64,000 bases of DNA from Porphyrobacter sp. TH134 (GTDB lineage: Bacteria > Pseudomonadota > Alphaproteobacteria > Sphingomonadales > Sphingomonadaceae). The stretch covers positions 43,158 through 107,157 of the forward strand of contig NZ_PKRO01000009.1 of NCBI RefSeq assembly GCF_002855495.1. Direction: 5' to 3'. Positions 27,018 to 37,929 of the stretch are shown here, in pieces (positions within the stretch are counted from its first letter, which is position 1; every line of letters begins with the position of its first letter). The position numbers and the translations under genes are program-made. Under the pieces are notes generated by a model that worked only from the letters and a program-made list of their open reading frames with translations, was not told where the DNA came from and searched no databases.

Positions 27018-28241
27018 ATGTACAACCTTCTCAATGACCTGAGCATCGTCGAAGTCTCCAGCTTCGTCGCTTCGCCCACCGCCGGGCTTTACTGCGCGCA
27101 GCTCGGCGCGGAGGTGATCCGCGTTGATCACAAGGCGGGCGGGCTCGATTACAATCGCTATATGCTGACCCGCGAGGGGCGCTCGCTCTCGTGGGAGAAC
27201 CTGAACCGCGCCAAGAAATCGGTCGCGCTGGATCTGCAATCGGGCGAGGGCCGCGAGCTGCTGGTGGAGCTGGCGGCCAAGGTCGGCCAGTGCATCACCA
27301 ACCTGCCCGAACAGTCCTTCCTTTCCCACGCCGCCATGCAGGCGAAGCGCGCCGACATGATCAGCCTGCGTATCATGGGCTGGCACGACGGGCGGCAGGC
27401 GATGGACTTCACCGTCAACGCCGCCGCTGGCTACCCGCTGATGTGCGGGCCGGAGGAGTGGGACCCGGCCACCGCGCCGCCGGTCAATCAGGTGCTCCCT
27501 GCGTGGGACTTCATCACCGGAGCCTATGGCGCCTTCGCCATGCTCGCCGCGCTGCGCCACCGCGACAAGACGGGCGAGGGCAGCGAAGTGCGCCTGCCCC
27601 TGGGCGATGTCGCGATCGGCACCATGGCCAACGCCGGACTGCTCGCCGAGGTGCTCTATCGCGGGGGTGACCGCGAGCGGCTCGGCAATGCGATCTGGGG
27701 CGCGTTCGGGCGCGATTTCCGCAGCCGCGACGGCGTCCGCTTCATGGTCGCCGCGCTTACGCCCAAGCAGTGGGGCGGGCTCGTCAAGGCCTTCGGCGTG
27801 GCCGAGGGCATCGCCGCTCTGGAAGCGCAGCACGGCGTCCGCTTCGCTGACGGTGACACCCCGCGCTTCACCCACCGCGCCGCGCTGTTCGCGCTGTTCC
27901 AGCAGGCGGCGGACGGGATGGATTACGCGACGCTCGAAGCCCGCATGGCGGCCGAGACCTGCACCTTTGAACGCTATCGCACCGCCTTCGAGGCGGCGAA
28001 TGATCCGGTGCTGGTCGCGGGCAACCCCCTGTTCGGCCCCGCCCCCGCCAACCCCTCCGGCTTCACCTACCCCGCCACCCGCAGCTTCGTGAACCTGCCG
28101 GGCCGCGAGGCAGGCAACCCCGCGCCTGCGCCCTACCTCGGCGAGCATTCCGCGGAAGTTCTGGCGGAAAAACTCGGCCTGTCCTCCGGCGCGATCGGCA
28201 AGCTGGTCGATGCGGGGACCGTGGCCTTGAGCGACAAGTGA
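27018..28241 (+). CDS. Class III CoA-transferase (CaiB/BaiF family)
   Basis: Moves CoA between acyl-CoA and a free acid. It has 407 residues: the Rossmann-like head MYNLLNDLSIVEVSSFVASPTAGLYCAQLGA, and the catalytic Asp aligned in LPAWDFITGAYGAFA. ATG 27018 follows directly after the dehydrogenase stop (1 base). The donor and acceptor are not known. Its place between a dehydrogenase and a thiolase suggests it activates the acid the operon degrades. Confidence 0.92.
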   Translation: MYNLLNDLSIVEVSSFVASPTAGLYCAQLGAEVIRVDHKAGGLDYNRYMLTREGRSLSWENLNRAKKSVALDLQSGEGRELLVELAAKVGQCITNLPEQSFLSHAAMQAKRADMISLRIMGWHDGRQAMDFTVNAAAGYPLMCGPEEWDPATAPPVNQVLPAWDFITGAYGAFAMLAALRHRDKTGEGSEVRLPLGDVAIGTMANAGLLAEVLYRGGDRERLGNAIWGAFGRDFRSRDGVRFMVAALTPKQWGGLVKAFGVAEGIAALEAQHGVRFADGDTPRFTHRAALFALFQQAADGMDYATLEARMAAETCTFERYRTAFEAANDPVLVAGNPLFGPAPANPSGFTYPATRSFVNLPGREAGNPAPAPYLGEHSAEVLAEKLGLSSGAIGKLVDAGTVALSDK

Positions 28242-28248
28242 CACACCG

Positions 28249-28315
28249 CCCGTTCGTGTCGAGCGTAGTCGAGACACAACAGAACGGCCTCTCGACTTCG
28301 CTCGAGGCGAACGGG
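28249..28315. repeat. Three-way palindromic element
   Basis: An outer stem CCCGTTCG/CGAACGGG (28249-28256, 28308-28315) encloses two inner stems, GTGTC/GACAC (28256-28277) and CTCGA/TCGAG (28291-28306). This folds as a cloverleaf in RNA or a cruciform in DNA. It lies in the operon between the CoA-transferase and the thiolase. Similar TCGAG-rich palindromes are common in sphingomonads. Confidence 0.75.
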
Positions 28316-28335
28316 ATTGTTGGAGAATTGATACC

Positions 28336-29562
28336 ATGACGAGACGCGCCGCCATCTGCACCCCGCTCCGTACCCCCGTGGGCAAGTTCCTCGGGGGCCT
28401 GTCCAGCATGAACGCGGGCCAGTTGGGCGCGGTGATCCTGAAGGCGCTGATAGAGCGATCCGGCATCGATCCGGCGCGGGTGGACGACGTGGTCTTCAGC
28501 CAGGGCTACGGCAATGGCGAGGCGCCCGCTATCGGCCACTGGTCATGGCTCGCGGCGGGCCTGCCAATCGAAGTCCCCGGCTTCCAGCTTGATCGCCGCT
28601 GCGGATCGGGCGTGCAGGCGGTGGCGACGGCGGCGATGATGGTCGAGACGGGCATGGCCGATGTCGTGGTCGCGGGCGGGGTCGAATCCATGTCGAATGT
28701 CGAACACTACACGCTCGCCGCGCGCGGGGGCGTGCGGATGGGCGACATGGTGCTGCACGATCGCCTCAGCCGCGGCCGGGTGATGAGCCAGCCCGTCGAG
28801 CGTTTCGGGGTCATCACCGGCATGATCGAAACCGCCGAAAACCTCGCCAAGGATTACGGCATCACCCGCGAGGAGGCCGACGCCTTCGCCGTGCGCAGCC
28901 ACCAGAACGCGGCGCGCGCCTGGGCGGAAGGCAAGTTCGCCGAGCAGCTCGTCCCCGTCACCATTCCGAGCCGCAAGGGTGATTCGGTGGTGTTCGACCA
29001 TGACGAGGGCTACCGCACCGACGCCAGCATGGAGACCTTGGGCAAGCTCGCCCCCATCGACCTCAAGCGCGATCCGCAAGCCATCGTCACTGCGGGCAAT
29101 GCCAGCCAGCAGAACGATGCGGCAGCCGCATGCCTTGTGGTCGCGGAAGACAAGCTCGAGGAATTGGGCCTCACCCCGATGCTGTGGTTCGGCGGCTGGG
29201 CGGCGGCGGGGTGTGACCCCTCGCGCATGGGGATCGGCCCGGTCCCGGCGGTCGAGCGCCTGTTTGCCCGGCGCGGGTATTCTTGGGACGATATCGGGCT
29301 GGTCGAGTTGAACGAGGCTTTCGCACCGCAGGTGCTCGCCGTGCTCAAGGGCTGGGGCTGGAGCGACGACGATAGCCGCCGCGACATCCTCAACGTCAAC
29401 GGCTCGGGCATCAGCCTCGGCCACCCCATCGGCGCCACGGGAGGCCGCATCCTCGCCGACATGGCGCACGAGATGCACCGGCGCGGGGTGCGCTATGGCC
29501 TTGAAACCATGTGCATCGGCGGCGGTCAGGGGATTGCGGCGGTGTTCGAGCGCGCAGCGTGA
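28336..29562 (+). CDS. Acetyl-CoA acetyltransferase family thiolase
   Basis: Cleaves beta-ketoacyl-CoA with CoA (last step of a beta-oxidation turn). It has 408 residues. The nucleophile is Cys89 in LDRRCGSGVQ. GSGISLGHPIGATGGR holds His, and TMCIGGGQG holds the second Cys. The ATG is 94 bases after the CoA-transferase, past the palindromic element. The stop overlaps the next gene (GTGA at 29559-29562). Confidence 0.95.
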   Translation: MTRRAAICTPLRTPVGKFLGGLSSMNAGQLGAVILKALIERSGIDPARVDDVVFSQGYGNGEAPAIGHWSWLAAGLPIEVPGFQLDRRCGSGVQAVATAAMMVETGMADVVVAGGVESMSNVEHYTLAARGGVRMGDMVLHDRLSRGRVMSQPVERFGVITGMIETAENLAKDYGITREEADAFAVRSHQNAARAWAEGKFAEQLVPVTIPSRKGDSVVFDHDEGYRTDASMETLGKLAPIDLKRDPQAIVTAGNASQQNDAAAACLVVAEDKLEELGLTPMLWFGGWAAAGCDPSRMGIGPVPAVERLFARRGYSWDDIGLVELNEAFAPQVLAVLKGWGWSDDDSRRDILNVNGSGISLGHPIGATGGRILADMAHEMHRRGVRYGLETMCIGGGQGIAAVFERAA

Positions 29563-30419
29563 GCTACGACGCATGGATCGGGCGCGAACAGCGCGCCACG
29601 GACCGGCTCGATGAAGGGCTGGCGACCCGCTGGCTCGCCACCTTCGACCTCGCCAAGCCCCATCCGGCGATCATGCCGCAGGGCATCCACTTCGCGCTGT
29701 GCACCCCCGAAGCGCCGACCGCCACGCTGGGCGAGGACGGGCACCCGGCGCGCGACGTCAGCCCCGATAGCTTTCTCCCCCCCTTCCCCCAATTCGGTTC
29801 TGGGCCGCGCCGGATGTGGGCCTCCAGCACCATCGCTTTCCACGCCCCCATTGCCATCGGGGCGGTGATCGAGCGCGTCAGCACGGTCGCTTCGGTCAGC
29901 GAAAAGTCGGGCGGATCGGGCCGCCTCGCCTTTGTCGATGTCGAACATGTCACCAAGGCCAACGGCACCATCGCGGTGGTCGAGACCCAGACGCTGGTCT
30001 ATCGCGAGGCCGCGGCAAGCGATGCGCCGCTTGCGCCGCCACTGCCGGGCGAGGGCGGGTTTGATCCCGCCGGGTGGGACGCCCACCGCACCCTCACCCC
30101 CGATCCGCGCCTGCTGTTTCGCTATTCCGCGCTGACCTTCAACACCCACCGCATCCACTATGACGCGCCCTATGCGGAAGGTGTAGAGCGGTATCGCGGG
30201 CTGGTAGTCCACGGCCCGCTGACCGCGAGCCTGCTGCTTGGGCTGGCCGCGCGCGAGCTGGGCGAGAACCGGCTGCGCACCTTCAACTTCCGCGGTCTTT
30301 CCCCCGCCATCGCGGGCGAGCCACTGCATCTGGTGATGCGCGCCAAAGACGAAGGGTTCGAACTGGCCGCCTTCGCCAGCGATGGTCGGCAGGTGACTCA
30401 GGCGAGCGCGGGCGTCTGA
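29559..30419 (+). CDS. MaoC/HTD2-type acyl-CoA hydratase
   Basis: A 286-residue double-hotdog protein. The stretch FRYSALTFNTHRIHYDAPYAEGVE (about residues 188-210) is typical of the HTD2/3-methylfumaryl-CoA or mesaconyl-C4-CoA hydratase group, with the catalytic Asp/His motif. It would hydrate the enoyl-CoA made by the dehydrogenase. Start GTG 29559 overlaps the thiolase stop. Together the operon covers activation, oxidation, hydration and thiolysis; a 3-hydroxyacyl-CoA dehydrogenase is missing here. Confidence 0.82.
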   Translation: MSYDAWIGREQRATDRLDEGLATRWLATFDLAKPHPAIMPQGIHFALCTPEAPTATLGEDGHPARDVSPDSFLPPFPQFGSGPRRMWASSTIAFHAPIAIGAVIERVSTVASVSEKSGGSGRLAFVDVEHVTKANGTIAVVETQTLVYREAAASDAPLAPPLPGEGGFDPAGWDAHRTLTPDPRLLFRYSALTFNTHRIHYDAPYAEGVERYRGLVVHGPLTASLLLGLAARELGENRLRTFNFRGLSPAIAGEPLHLVMRAKDEGFELAAFASDGRQVTQASAGV

Positions 30420-30423
30420 TCCG

Positions 30424-30551
30424 CCCTCCTCTTCAGAGGAGGGCCGCGAGACTTGGCCGCTTGCGGCCTAGTCGCAGCGGGGTGGTGCCTTGGGCAGGGC
30501 GCGAACCTTTGGCTCGCGCCACCACCCCCAACCCCCTCCTCTAAAGAGGAG
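30424..30551. repeat. Hairpin array between hydratase and ppk2
   Basis: Three stem-loops: CCCTCCTC/GAGGAGGG (30424-30443); a nested one with outer GGGGTGGTG/CACCACCCC (30479-30528) and inner GGCGCGA/TCGCGCC (30498-30520); and CTCCTCT/AGAGGAG (30536-30551). The first and last share the CTCCTC core. They lie between two convergent genes and may end both transcripts. Confidence 0.7.
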
Positions 30552-30562
30552 ATGGCTTTTGC

Positions 30563-31336
30563 TCACCCCTCCCAACCCGCAATCGGCTTCAGCACCTTGT
30601 AACGCTCCTTCGCGGGCTTCCGGCCCAGATCGGGGAAGTCGATCGGGTCCGGCTCCGCGTGCGTATCGGGGATGCGCGAGAGCAAATCGCGCACCAGCGT
30701 CAGCCGCCCGCGGCGCTGATCGTTGAAATCGACCACAGTCCAGGGCGCGTGTTCCGTGTGGGTCGCCTTCAGCATCGCTTCGCGCGCCTTGGTGTAAGCG
30801 TCATATTTTTCCCGCGCCGCAAGGTCGATGGGCGACAGCTTCCAGCGCTTCAAGGGATCGTCCAGCCGCTCGCGCAGCCGCTCTTCCTGCTGCGCCTGAT
30901 CGGCGGCGAGCCAGTATTTGAACAGCAATATGCCGTCATCCACCAGCAGCTTTTCAAACAGCGGCGCCGCCTTCAGGAACGCTTCGACCTGCGCGTCATC
31001 GGCGTAACCCATCACCTTTTCCACGCCCGCGCGGTTATACCACGACCGGTCGAACAGCACGATCTCGCCAGCGGTTGGCAGGTGGGCGACGTAGCGCTGG
31101 AAATACCACTGCCCCAGCTCCGCCTCGGTCGGCTTGGTCAGCGCCACGGTGCGGCACTGGCGCGGGTTCAGCTCTGCCCGCACCGCACTGATCGCCCCGC
31201 CCTTGCCAGCGGTATCGCGCCCCTCGAACAGCACCACGATCCGCGCCCCCGTCGCCTTGACCCAGCGCGCCATGCTGACCAGCTCAAGGGTGAGCGGTGC
31301 AAGCGCCGCGTCATAATCCTTGCGTTTCATCCCCAT
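30563..31336 (-). CDS. ppk2: Polyphosphate kinase 2
   Basis: Transfers phosphate between polyphosphate and nucleotides. It has 257 residues. Walker A is GRDTAGKGG (39-47), the lid is NPRQCRTVAL and Walker B is FDRSWYNRAGVE. It is a one-domain class I/III-like PPK2; the substrate class cannot be settled. ATG 31336 follows AGGAGAG. The gene is divergent from phhA with 54 bases between. No Pho box is seen here, unlike pstS and phoA. Confidence 0.92.
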   Translation of the reverse strand: MGMKRKDYDAALAPLTLELVSMARWVKATGARIVVLFEGRDTAGKGGAISAVRAELNPRQCRTVALTKPTEAELGQWYFQRYVAHLPTAGEIVLFDRSWYNRAGVEKVMGYADDAQVEAFLKAAPLFEKLLVDDGILLFKYWLAADQAQQEERLRERLDDPLKRWKLSPIDLAAREKYDAYTKAREAMLKATHTEHAPWTVVDFNDQRRGRLTLVRDLLSRIPDTHAEPDPIDFPDLGRKPAKERYKVLKPIAGWEG

Positions 31337-31390
31337 TGGCCTCTCTCCTGTTTGTGCTGGCCGCGCGAAGGTAGTATCATCTGCAACGAT

Positions 31391-32329
31391 ATGGCCACTC
31401 TCGCAGATCCCCAGCCCGATTTTGCCACTTTGCCAGACATGGCAGCGGAAGTCTTCACCGCGCCATTGGCCAAGCCTCCCCATGTCGGGGACGACTGGCT
31501 TGAACCGCAGCAGACTGCGTACACCGCGCAAGACCACGCCGTGTGGGACGATCTGTTCGCGCGCCAGATGGAGGTGCTGCCCGGCCGGGCGTGTTCGGCC
31601 TTCCTGCACGGTCTTGAAAAGCTCGACCTCGGGCGCGGCGGCGTGCCGGAGTTCGGCGTCTTGTCCGAAGAGCTGGGCGCGCTGACCGGGTGGAGCGTGG
31701 TGCCCGTCCCCATGCTGATCCCCGATCACGTGTTCTTCTGGCACCTGGCCAACCGCCGCTTTCCGGCGGGCAATTTCATCCGCACGCGCGAAACCTTCGA
31801 TTACATCGAGGAGCCGGACGTGTTCCACGACGTGTTCGGCCACGTGCCGATGCTGACCGATCCCACCTATGCCGATTACATGCAGGAATATGGCCGGGCC
31901 GGGTGGAAGGCGATGCGTTACAACCGGCTGAAGGCGCTGGGCGCACTCTACTGGTACACGGTCGAATTCGGCCTGATCGAGGAAGCAGGCGAAGTGCGCG
32001 CCTATGGCGCAGGCATCCTGTCAGGCCCCACCGAGGCGCGCTTCGCGGTCGAGGCGCAAAGCCCCAACCGCATCATGCTCAACGTCGACCGGGTGATGCG
32101 CACCGATTACGTCATCAGCGATCTGCAACCGACCTATTTCGTGATCGAGAGCTTCGCGGACCTGTATCGCCAGACGGTGGAGCGGGATTTCGACCGGCTC
32201 TATCGCAGCCTGCCGGCCGGGTTCACCTACGCCAACAGCGCCGTGATCGATGTCGATAATGTGCTGCACCGCGGGAGCCAGGAATACCACCTGCGCGGCG
32301 GGCGCGGCAGCGGGGCTGTTCCAATCTAA
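31391..32329 (+). CDS. phhA: Phenylalanine 4-monooxygenase
   Basis: Tetrahydrobiopterin-dependent, non-haem iron enzyme turning Phe into Tyr. It has 312 residues. The iron ligands are His146 and His151 (DVFHDVFGHVPML) and Glu192 (YWYTVEFGLI). The bacterial short form has no ACT regulatory domain. The start at 31391 is the first ATG after the divergent promoter. phhB (carbinolamine dehydratase) is not next to it. Confidence 0.95.
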   Translation: MATLADPQPDFATLPDMAAEVFTAPLAKPPHVGDDWLEPQQTAYTAQDHAVWDDLFARQMEVLPGRACSAFLHGLEKLDLGRGGVPEFGVLSEELGALTGWSVVPVPMLIPDHVFFWHLANRRFPAGNFIRTRETFDYIEEPDVFHDVFGHVPMLTDPTYADYMQEYGRAGWKAMRYNRLKALGALYWYTVEFGLIEEAGEVRAYGAGILSGPTEARFAVEAQSPNRIMLNVDRVMRTDYVISDLQPTYFVIESFADLYRQTVERDFDRLYRSLPAGFTYANSAVIDVDNVLHRGSQEYHLRGGRGSGAVPI

Positions 32330-32366
32330 GAAGACCAGCGCCGCCGGCGTCTGAGGCGCTAACGAA

Positions 32367-32624
32367 TTACGCCTTAACGCCGCGCCGCGCGACGGCATGG
32401 TACAGCACCAGCGCAACCCCGGTTGCCGCCAAGGCAATGCCGAGGCTGATGAATGACAGGCTGCCGATCATCGTGCCGTCGTTGGCGATTTCGCCCGCGA
32501 CCACCGATACCGCCACACCCAGTGCCATCTGACGCATAATCACGCCCGGCGCCTCCGTCCGCGCGAGGATCGAGGCCAGCCAGCCCAGAGTGGCCCCCAA
32601 CACGATCAGCACCAGCAACGCCAT
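32367..32624 (-). CDS. Small membrane protein, GlsB/YeaQ-like
   Basis: An 85-residue protein with three hydrophobic helices and many glycines (MALLVLIVLGATLGWLASIL; GEIANDGTMIGSLSFISLGI). It resembles the transglycosylase-associated/YeaQ family of stress membrane proteins, but no enzymatic motif is present. The ATG at 32624 is the first good start; the upstream in-frame codon at 32804 lies inside uppP. It is downstream of uppP on the same strand, 85 bases away. Confidence 0.6.
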   Translation of the reverse strand: MALLVLIVLGATLGWLASILARTEAPGVIMRQMALGVAVSVVAGEIANDGTMIGSLSFISLGIALAATGVALVLYHAVARRGVKA

Positions 32625-32709
32625 TGTAATTCCGCACTCCAGCAGCGCCGTACCATACGGCTTGCTGTCAGAACCAGCAGTGGCGGCGCTGGTTCCAGCA
32701 CCTGCGAAA

Positions 32710-33522
32710 CTATCGCAGCAGCAACCACACCAGCGCCGCTCCGCCGACGGCAATGCGATAATAGCCGAAAGGCGCAAAGCCGAAGCGGCTGACATATGTA
32801 ACAAAGGCGCGGATCACCACCAGCGCAGCCAGAAACGCGGCGATCAGGCCGATCGCGATTTCGTCCCAGCCAATCAGCCCGCCTCCGGCCAGCAGCTTGT
32901 CCGGCTCCGACAGGATCTTGACTGTTGCTGCGCCCAGCATGGTGGGGATGGCGAGGAAAAAGCTGAACTCCGCCGCAGTCTTGCGCCCGACCCCCATCGC
33001 CAGCGCGCCAAGAATGGTCGCGCCCGAACGGCTGGTGCCGGGGATCATCGCGAGGCACTGGATAAAGCCAATCCCGATCACCTTTTTCAGCGGGATGGCC
33101 GCAACGCCGCTGTCTTCGCCGGGGCGCACGGCTTTCTCCAGCCCGATCATCGCGATTCCGCCCACCAGCAACGCCCAGGCGACCACCACCGGGCTTTCCA
33201 GCATCGCAAAGATGCGGTCCTTGGCCAGCAGGCCGATCACAGCGGCCGGCGTAAATCCGATCAGCAGATTGCGCACAAACAGGACGGCCGTTGGCTCCCA
33301 TTTCAGCAGGCCGAGGAACATGCCCCACAGATAGCGGAAATAGGTCACCACCACCGCGAGGATCGCGCCCAGCTGGATCACCACATTGAACTGCGACCAC
33401 TCGCCGGCATCATAGCCGAACAGTTCGGACGCGAGGATCAGGTGCCCGGTCGAGGATACCGGCAGAAACTCGGTCAGCCCTTCAAGGATGCCGAGCAGGA
33501 TGGCGACGACGGTTTCACTCAT
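32710..33522 (-). CDS. uppP: Undecaprenyl-diphosphatase UppP (BacA)
   Basis: Recycles the lipid carrier of peptidoglycan by removing one phosphate. It has 270 residues and eight hydrophobic segments. The signatures GLTEFLPVSSTGHLIL and PGTSRSGATI are both intact. It gives intrinsic bacitracin tolerance in this family. ATG 33522. It is separate from the M13 gene by a terminator. Confidence 0.96.
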   Translation of the reverse strand: MSETVVAILLGILEGLTEFLPVSSTGHLILASELFGYDAGEWSQFNVVIQLGAILAVVVTYFRYLWGMFLGLLKWEPTAVLFVRNLLIGFTPAAVIGLLAKDRIFAMLESPVVVAWALLVGGIAMIGLEKAVRPGEDSGVAAIPLKKVIGIGFIQCLAMIPGTSRSGATILGALAMGVGRKTAAEFSFFLAIPTMLGAATVKILSEPDKLLAGGGLIGWDEIAIGLIAAFLAALVVIRAFVTYVSRFGFAPFGYYRIAVGGAALVWLLLR

Positions 33523-33563
33523 GGGCGCAGCGCTTTGCCGAGCGGGGCCGAGGTGTCAACCAA

Positions 33564-33593
33564 AAGGCCCGCTCCTGATGGGGAGCGGGCCTT
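33564..33593 (-). terminator. Intrinsic terminator of the M13 peptidase gene
   Basis: A 12-bp perfect stem AAGGCCCGCTCC / GGAGCGGGCCTT with a 6-base loop. On the minus strand it runs into TTTTGG, matching the end of the gene at 33602. Confidence 0.85.
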
Positions 33594-33601
33594 GAAGGGG
33601 T

Positions 33602-35779
33602 CTACCAGATGCGCACGCGCTCTTCCGGGGGCAGATACAGCGCATCGCCGGGCTTCACACCGAAAGCCTCGTACCATTCATCAAGGTTCCGCACGACACC
33701 GTTGACGCGGTATTCTTCCGGCGCGTGGCTGTCAGTCACCAGGCGGTTGCGATAATTCGCCTCGCGCTGGGCCGAACGCCACACCTGCGCCCAGGCAAGG
33801 AAGAAGCGCTGGTCGCCTGTCAGCCCGTCGATCACCGGCACATCTTTGCCCTTGGTGGCGATCTTGTAGGCGCGGTAGGCCATGCTGAGACCGCCGACAT
33901 CGCCAATGTTCTCGCCCAGCGTCAGGCGGCCATTGACGCAGGTTTTGCCGTCATCAAGCGGGCAGAAGGCGTTGTATTGCGCCACCAGCCGGTTGCCCAG
34001 TTCATCAAAGGCCGCGCGGTCGGCATCGGACCACCAGTTGCGCAGCTTGCCGGTCGCATCGGACTTTGATCCCTGATCGTCGAACCCGTGGCCCATTTCA
34101 TGCCCGATCACCCCGCCGATGGCGCCGTAGTTGACGGCGATATCGTTGGTCAGCGCAAAGAACGGCTGTTGCAGGATGCCGGCCGGGAACACGATTTCGT
34201 TCTTGGTGGCATTGTAATAGGCGTTCACCGTCTGGGGCAGCATGAACCATTCGGTCCGGTCAATCGGCTGGCCCAGCTTGGCGACGTTATCGGCCTGCTG
34301 CCACTTGGCGGCGGCGATGCGGTTGGCGATCGGGTCATCGGGGGTGATCGCCAGCCCTTCGTAGGTTTCAAGATTGGGACGATACCCGATCTTGGGGTCA
34401 AAGCTGGCCAGCTTGGCGCGCGCTTCGGCCTTGGTCGCTTCGCCCATCCAGGTGATTTCGTTGATCGATTCGCCCAGCGCGACCCGCAGGTTGGCGACCA
34501 GTTCGTCCATCGCCGCCTTGTTTTCGGGCGGGAAATTGCGGGCGACATATTCCTTGCCCAGCAATTCGCCCAGCAGGTCTTCAGCTTCGGCAATCGCGCG
34601 CTTCCAGCGCGGGCGCTGCTCGGGCGTGCCGCGCAGGGTCTTGCCGAAAAACTCGAAATTGGCCGCATCAAACCGGGCAGGCAGCACGTCCGCATGGGCG
34701 GAGAGGAATTCCTTCACCATCCACGCCTTGAGCACATCGACCGGCGTTTCGGACAGCAGGGCGAACATCCCCGGCAGGCCGGTGCCGATCTTGGCAAGGG
34801 TCGGCTCGTCGAGCTTCAGCGCAGCGATTTCCTCGGGCGTCGGCGGCATCAGGGCCACGACAAAGCCGGGGCTGCTGGCAATGCCGAGCGCCTCGATCAT
34901 CGCGGCGACCGGCACCTTGCCGCCCATCGCTGCCAGTTCGTCAGCGGTCAGCAGGTTGTAGGTGAGATCGCGGTTGCGGCGTACGGTGCGGTCCCACGCC
35001 ACGGTGCGGGCGATGCGGTCTTCAAAGGCATAGACCGTCTCGGCCAGCGCGGCCGGGTTGTCATAGCCGCCTTCGCCCAGCAGGAAGGTGAGGTATTCCT
35101 TGTACTTGGCCTGGATCGCCTTGCCCTTGTCGGTGGTATCCAGATAGTAATCGCGGTCGGGCATCCCCAGCCCGCCGAACCCGACGCTGGCGATATGGCG
35201 ATCAGGCTGCTTGGCATCGACACTCACACCGCCGCCGATAGGGCTGGCAAAAGCCGGATCGGCCCACAGCATCGCCAGCTGATCGAGCGTCTGGGCGCCC
35301 GCAATCCGCGCGAGCCAGGGCTGGGCCGGAGCCAGGCCCGACGTTTCGATCATGTCGGTATCGAGGAAGGTGCGATAGGCATCCAGCACGCGGCGTTCAT
35401 CGCCGGACAGGCTGGCCGGATCCTTGGCCGACAGGTCGTCCATCAGCGCCTTGACGTCAGCGGTGCTCTTTTCGCCCAGCAAGGTGAAGGCGCCGATGCG
35501 GCTGAATTCGGCCGGCAGCGGGTTGGCGTCGATCCAGCGCTGGTTGACATAGGCGTTGAAGTCATCGCCCGGCTTGATGTCGCTGGCGAGCAGCGCGGGA
35601 TCGACACCCCAGGTGCCAAAGCTCATGGTCGGAATAGCGGGCTGCGCGGCATCATCGGCGGCATCAAGCAGCAGCTCGATCTGGCCGTCATGGTCGTGGC
35701 CCGCGTCATTGGCGAATGCGGGCGCGGCGGCGAGCGCCAGCAGGCTCGCGCCGAAAAGGGCTGCGGTCTTGTGGATCAT
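33602..35779 (-). CDS. M13 family (neprilysin-like) metallopeptidase, secreted
   Basis: Zinc endopeptidase with a signal peptide (cleavage near AFAND, residue 24). It has 725 residues. Zinc motif HEMGH is at 560-564, followed by the second-ligand stretch ENIGDVGG and the NAYYNATKNEIVFPAGILQ substrate loop. The start at 35779 has AGGGA upstream. It is a single transcript with its own terminator; the substrate is unknown. Confidence 0.95.
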   Translation of the reverse strand: MIHKTAALFGASLLALAAAPAFANDAGHDHDGQIELLLDAADDAAQPAIPTMSFGTWGVDPALLASDIKPGDDFNAYVNQRWIDANPLPAEFSRIGAFTLLGEKSTADVKALMDDLSAKDPASLSGDERRVLDAYRTFLDTDMIETSGLAPAQPWLARIAGAQTLDQLAMLWADPAFASPIGGGVSVDAKQPDRHIASVGFGGLGMPDRDYYLDTTDKGKAIQAKYKEYLTFLLGEGGYDNPAALAETVYAFEDRIARTVAWDRTVRRNRDLTYNLLTADELAAMGGKVPVAAMIEALGIASSPGFVVALMPPTPEEIAALKLDEPTLAKIGTGLPGMFALLSETPVDVLKAWMVKEFLSAHADVLPARFDAANFEFFGKTLRGTPEQRPRWKRAIAEAEDLLGELLGKEYVARNFPPENKAAMDELVANLRVALGESINEITWMGEATKAEARAKLASFDPKIGYRPNLETYEGLAITPDDPIANRIAAAKWQQADNVAKLGQPIDRTEWFMLPQTVNAYYNATKNEIVFPAGILQQPFFALTNDIAVNYGAIGGVIGHEMGHGFDDQGSKSDATGKLRNWWSDADRAAFDELGNRLVAQYNAFCPLDDGKTCVNGRLTLGENIGDVGGLSMAYRAYKIATKGKDVPVIDGLTGDQRFFLAWAQVWRSAQREANYRNRLVTDSHAPEEYRVNGVVRNLDEWYEAFGVKPGDALYLPPEERVRIW

Positions 35780-35895
35780 GTGCGGTGTCCCTGAAATGCT
35801 GTGGCAGAATGCCGACCGGGTCACACTAGCGTCATCAGCCGCGCGCGGTTGCGCTTCGTCCAGTGTGACAAGCGTTTGGTCGAATAGGTGGCCGG

Positions 35896-37749
<1,854 letters not shown>

Positions 37750-37834
37750 GGTGGCAGCGCTCTAGCGGCGCGGCGGAGGAATTTCACGTGCAAAAAACGG
37801 CGGCTGGTCGGGCGCCCCCATGGTCGCCTTCAAA

Positions 37835-37851
37835 ATTGTGCATTGCACAAT
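37835..37851. promoter_or_regulatory. PhaR-like operator upstream of phaZ
   Basis: ATTGTGCA-T-TGCACAAT is a perfect palindrome about 80 bases before the PHA depolymerase ATG. Its TGC-N3-GCA core matches known PhaR sites (CTGC-N3-4-GCAG) of PHA granule genes. This is an inference from the match and the target gene. Confidence 0.6.
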
Positions 37852-37929
37852 GACCATCAAAGGCGCATCTGAGAAGGCAAGGCGCTGCTGAAACAAGGCG
37901 CCAGACCGTTCGACGCCTGAGGTAAACCG

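Noticed and set aside
37782..37794. TTTCACGTGCAAA near the ABC exporter, like parS
   Set aside because: Differs from the 16-bp parS consensus at about four positions and is not symmetric outside the core.
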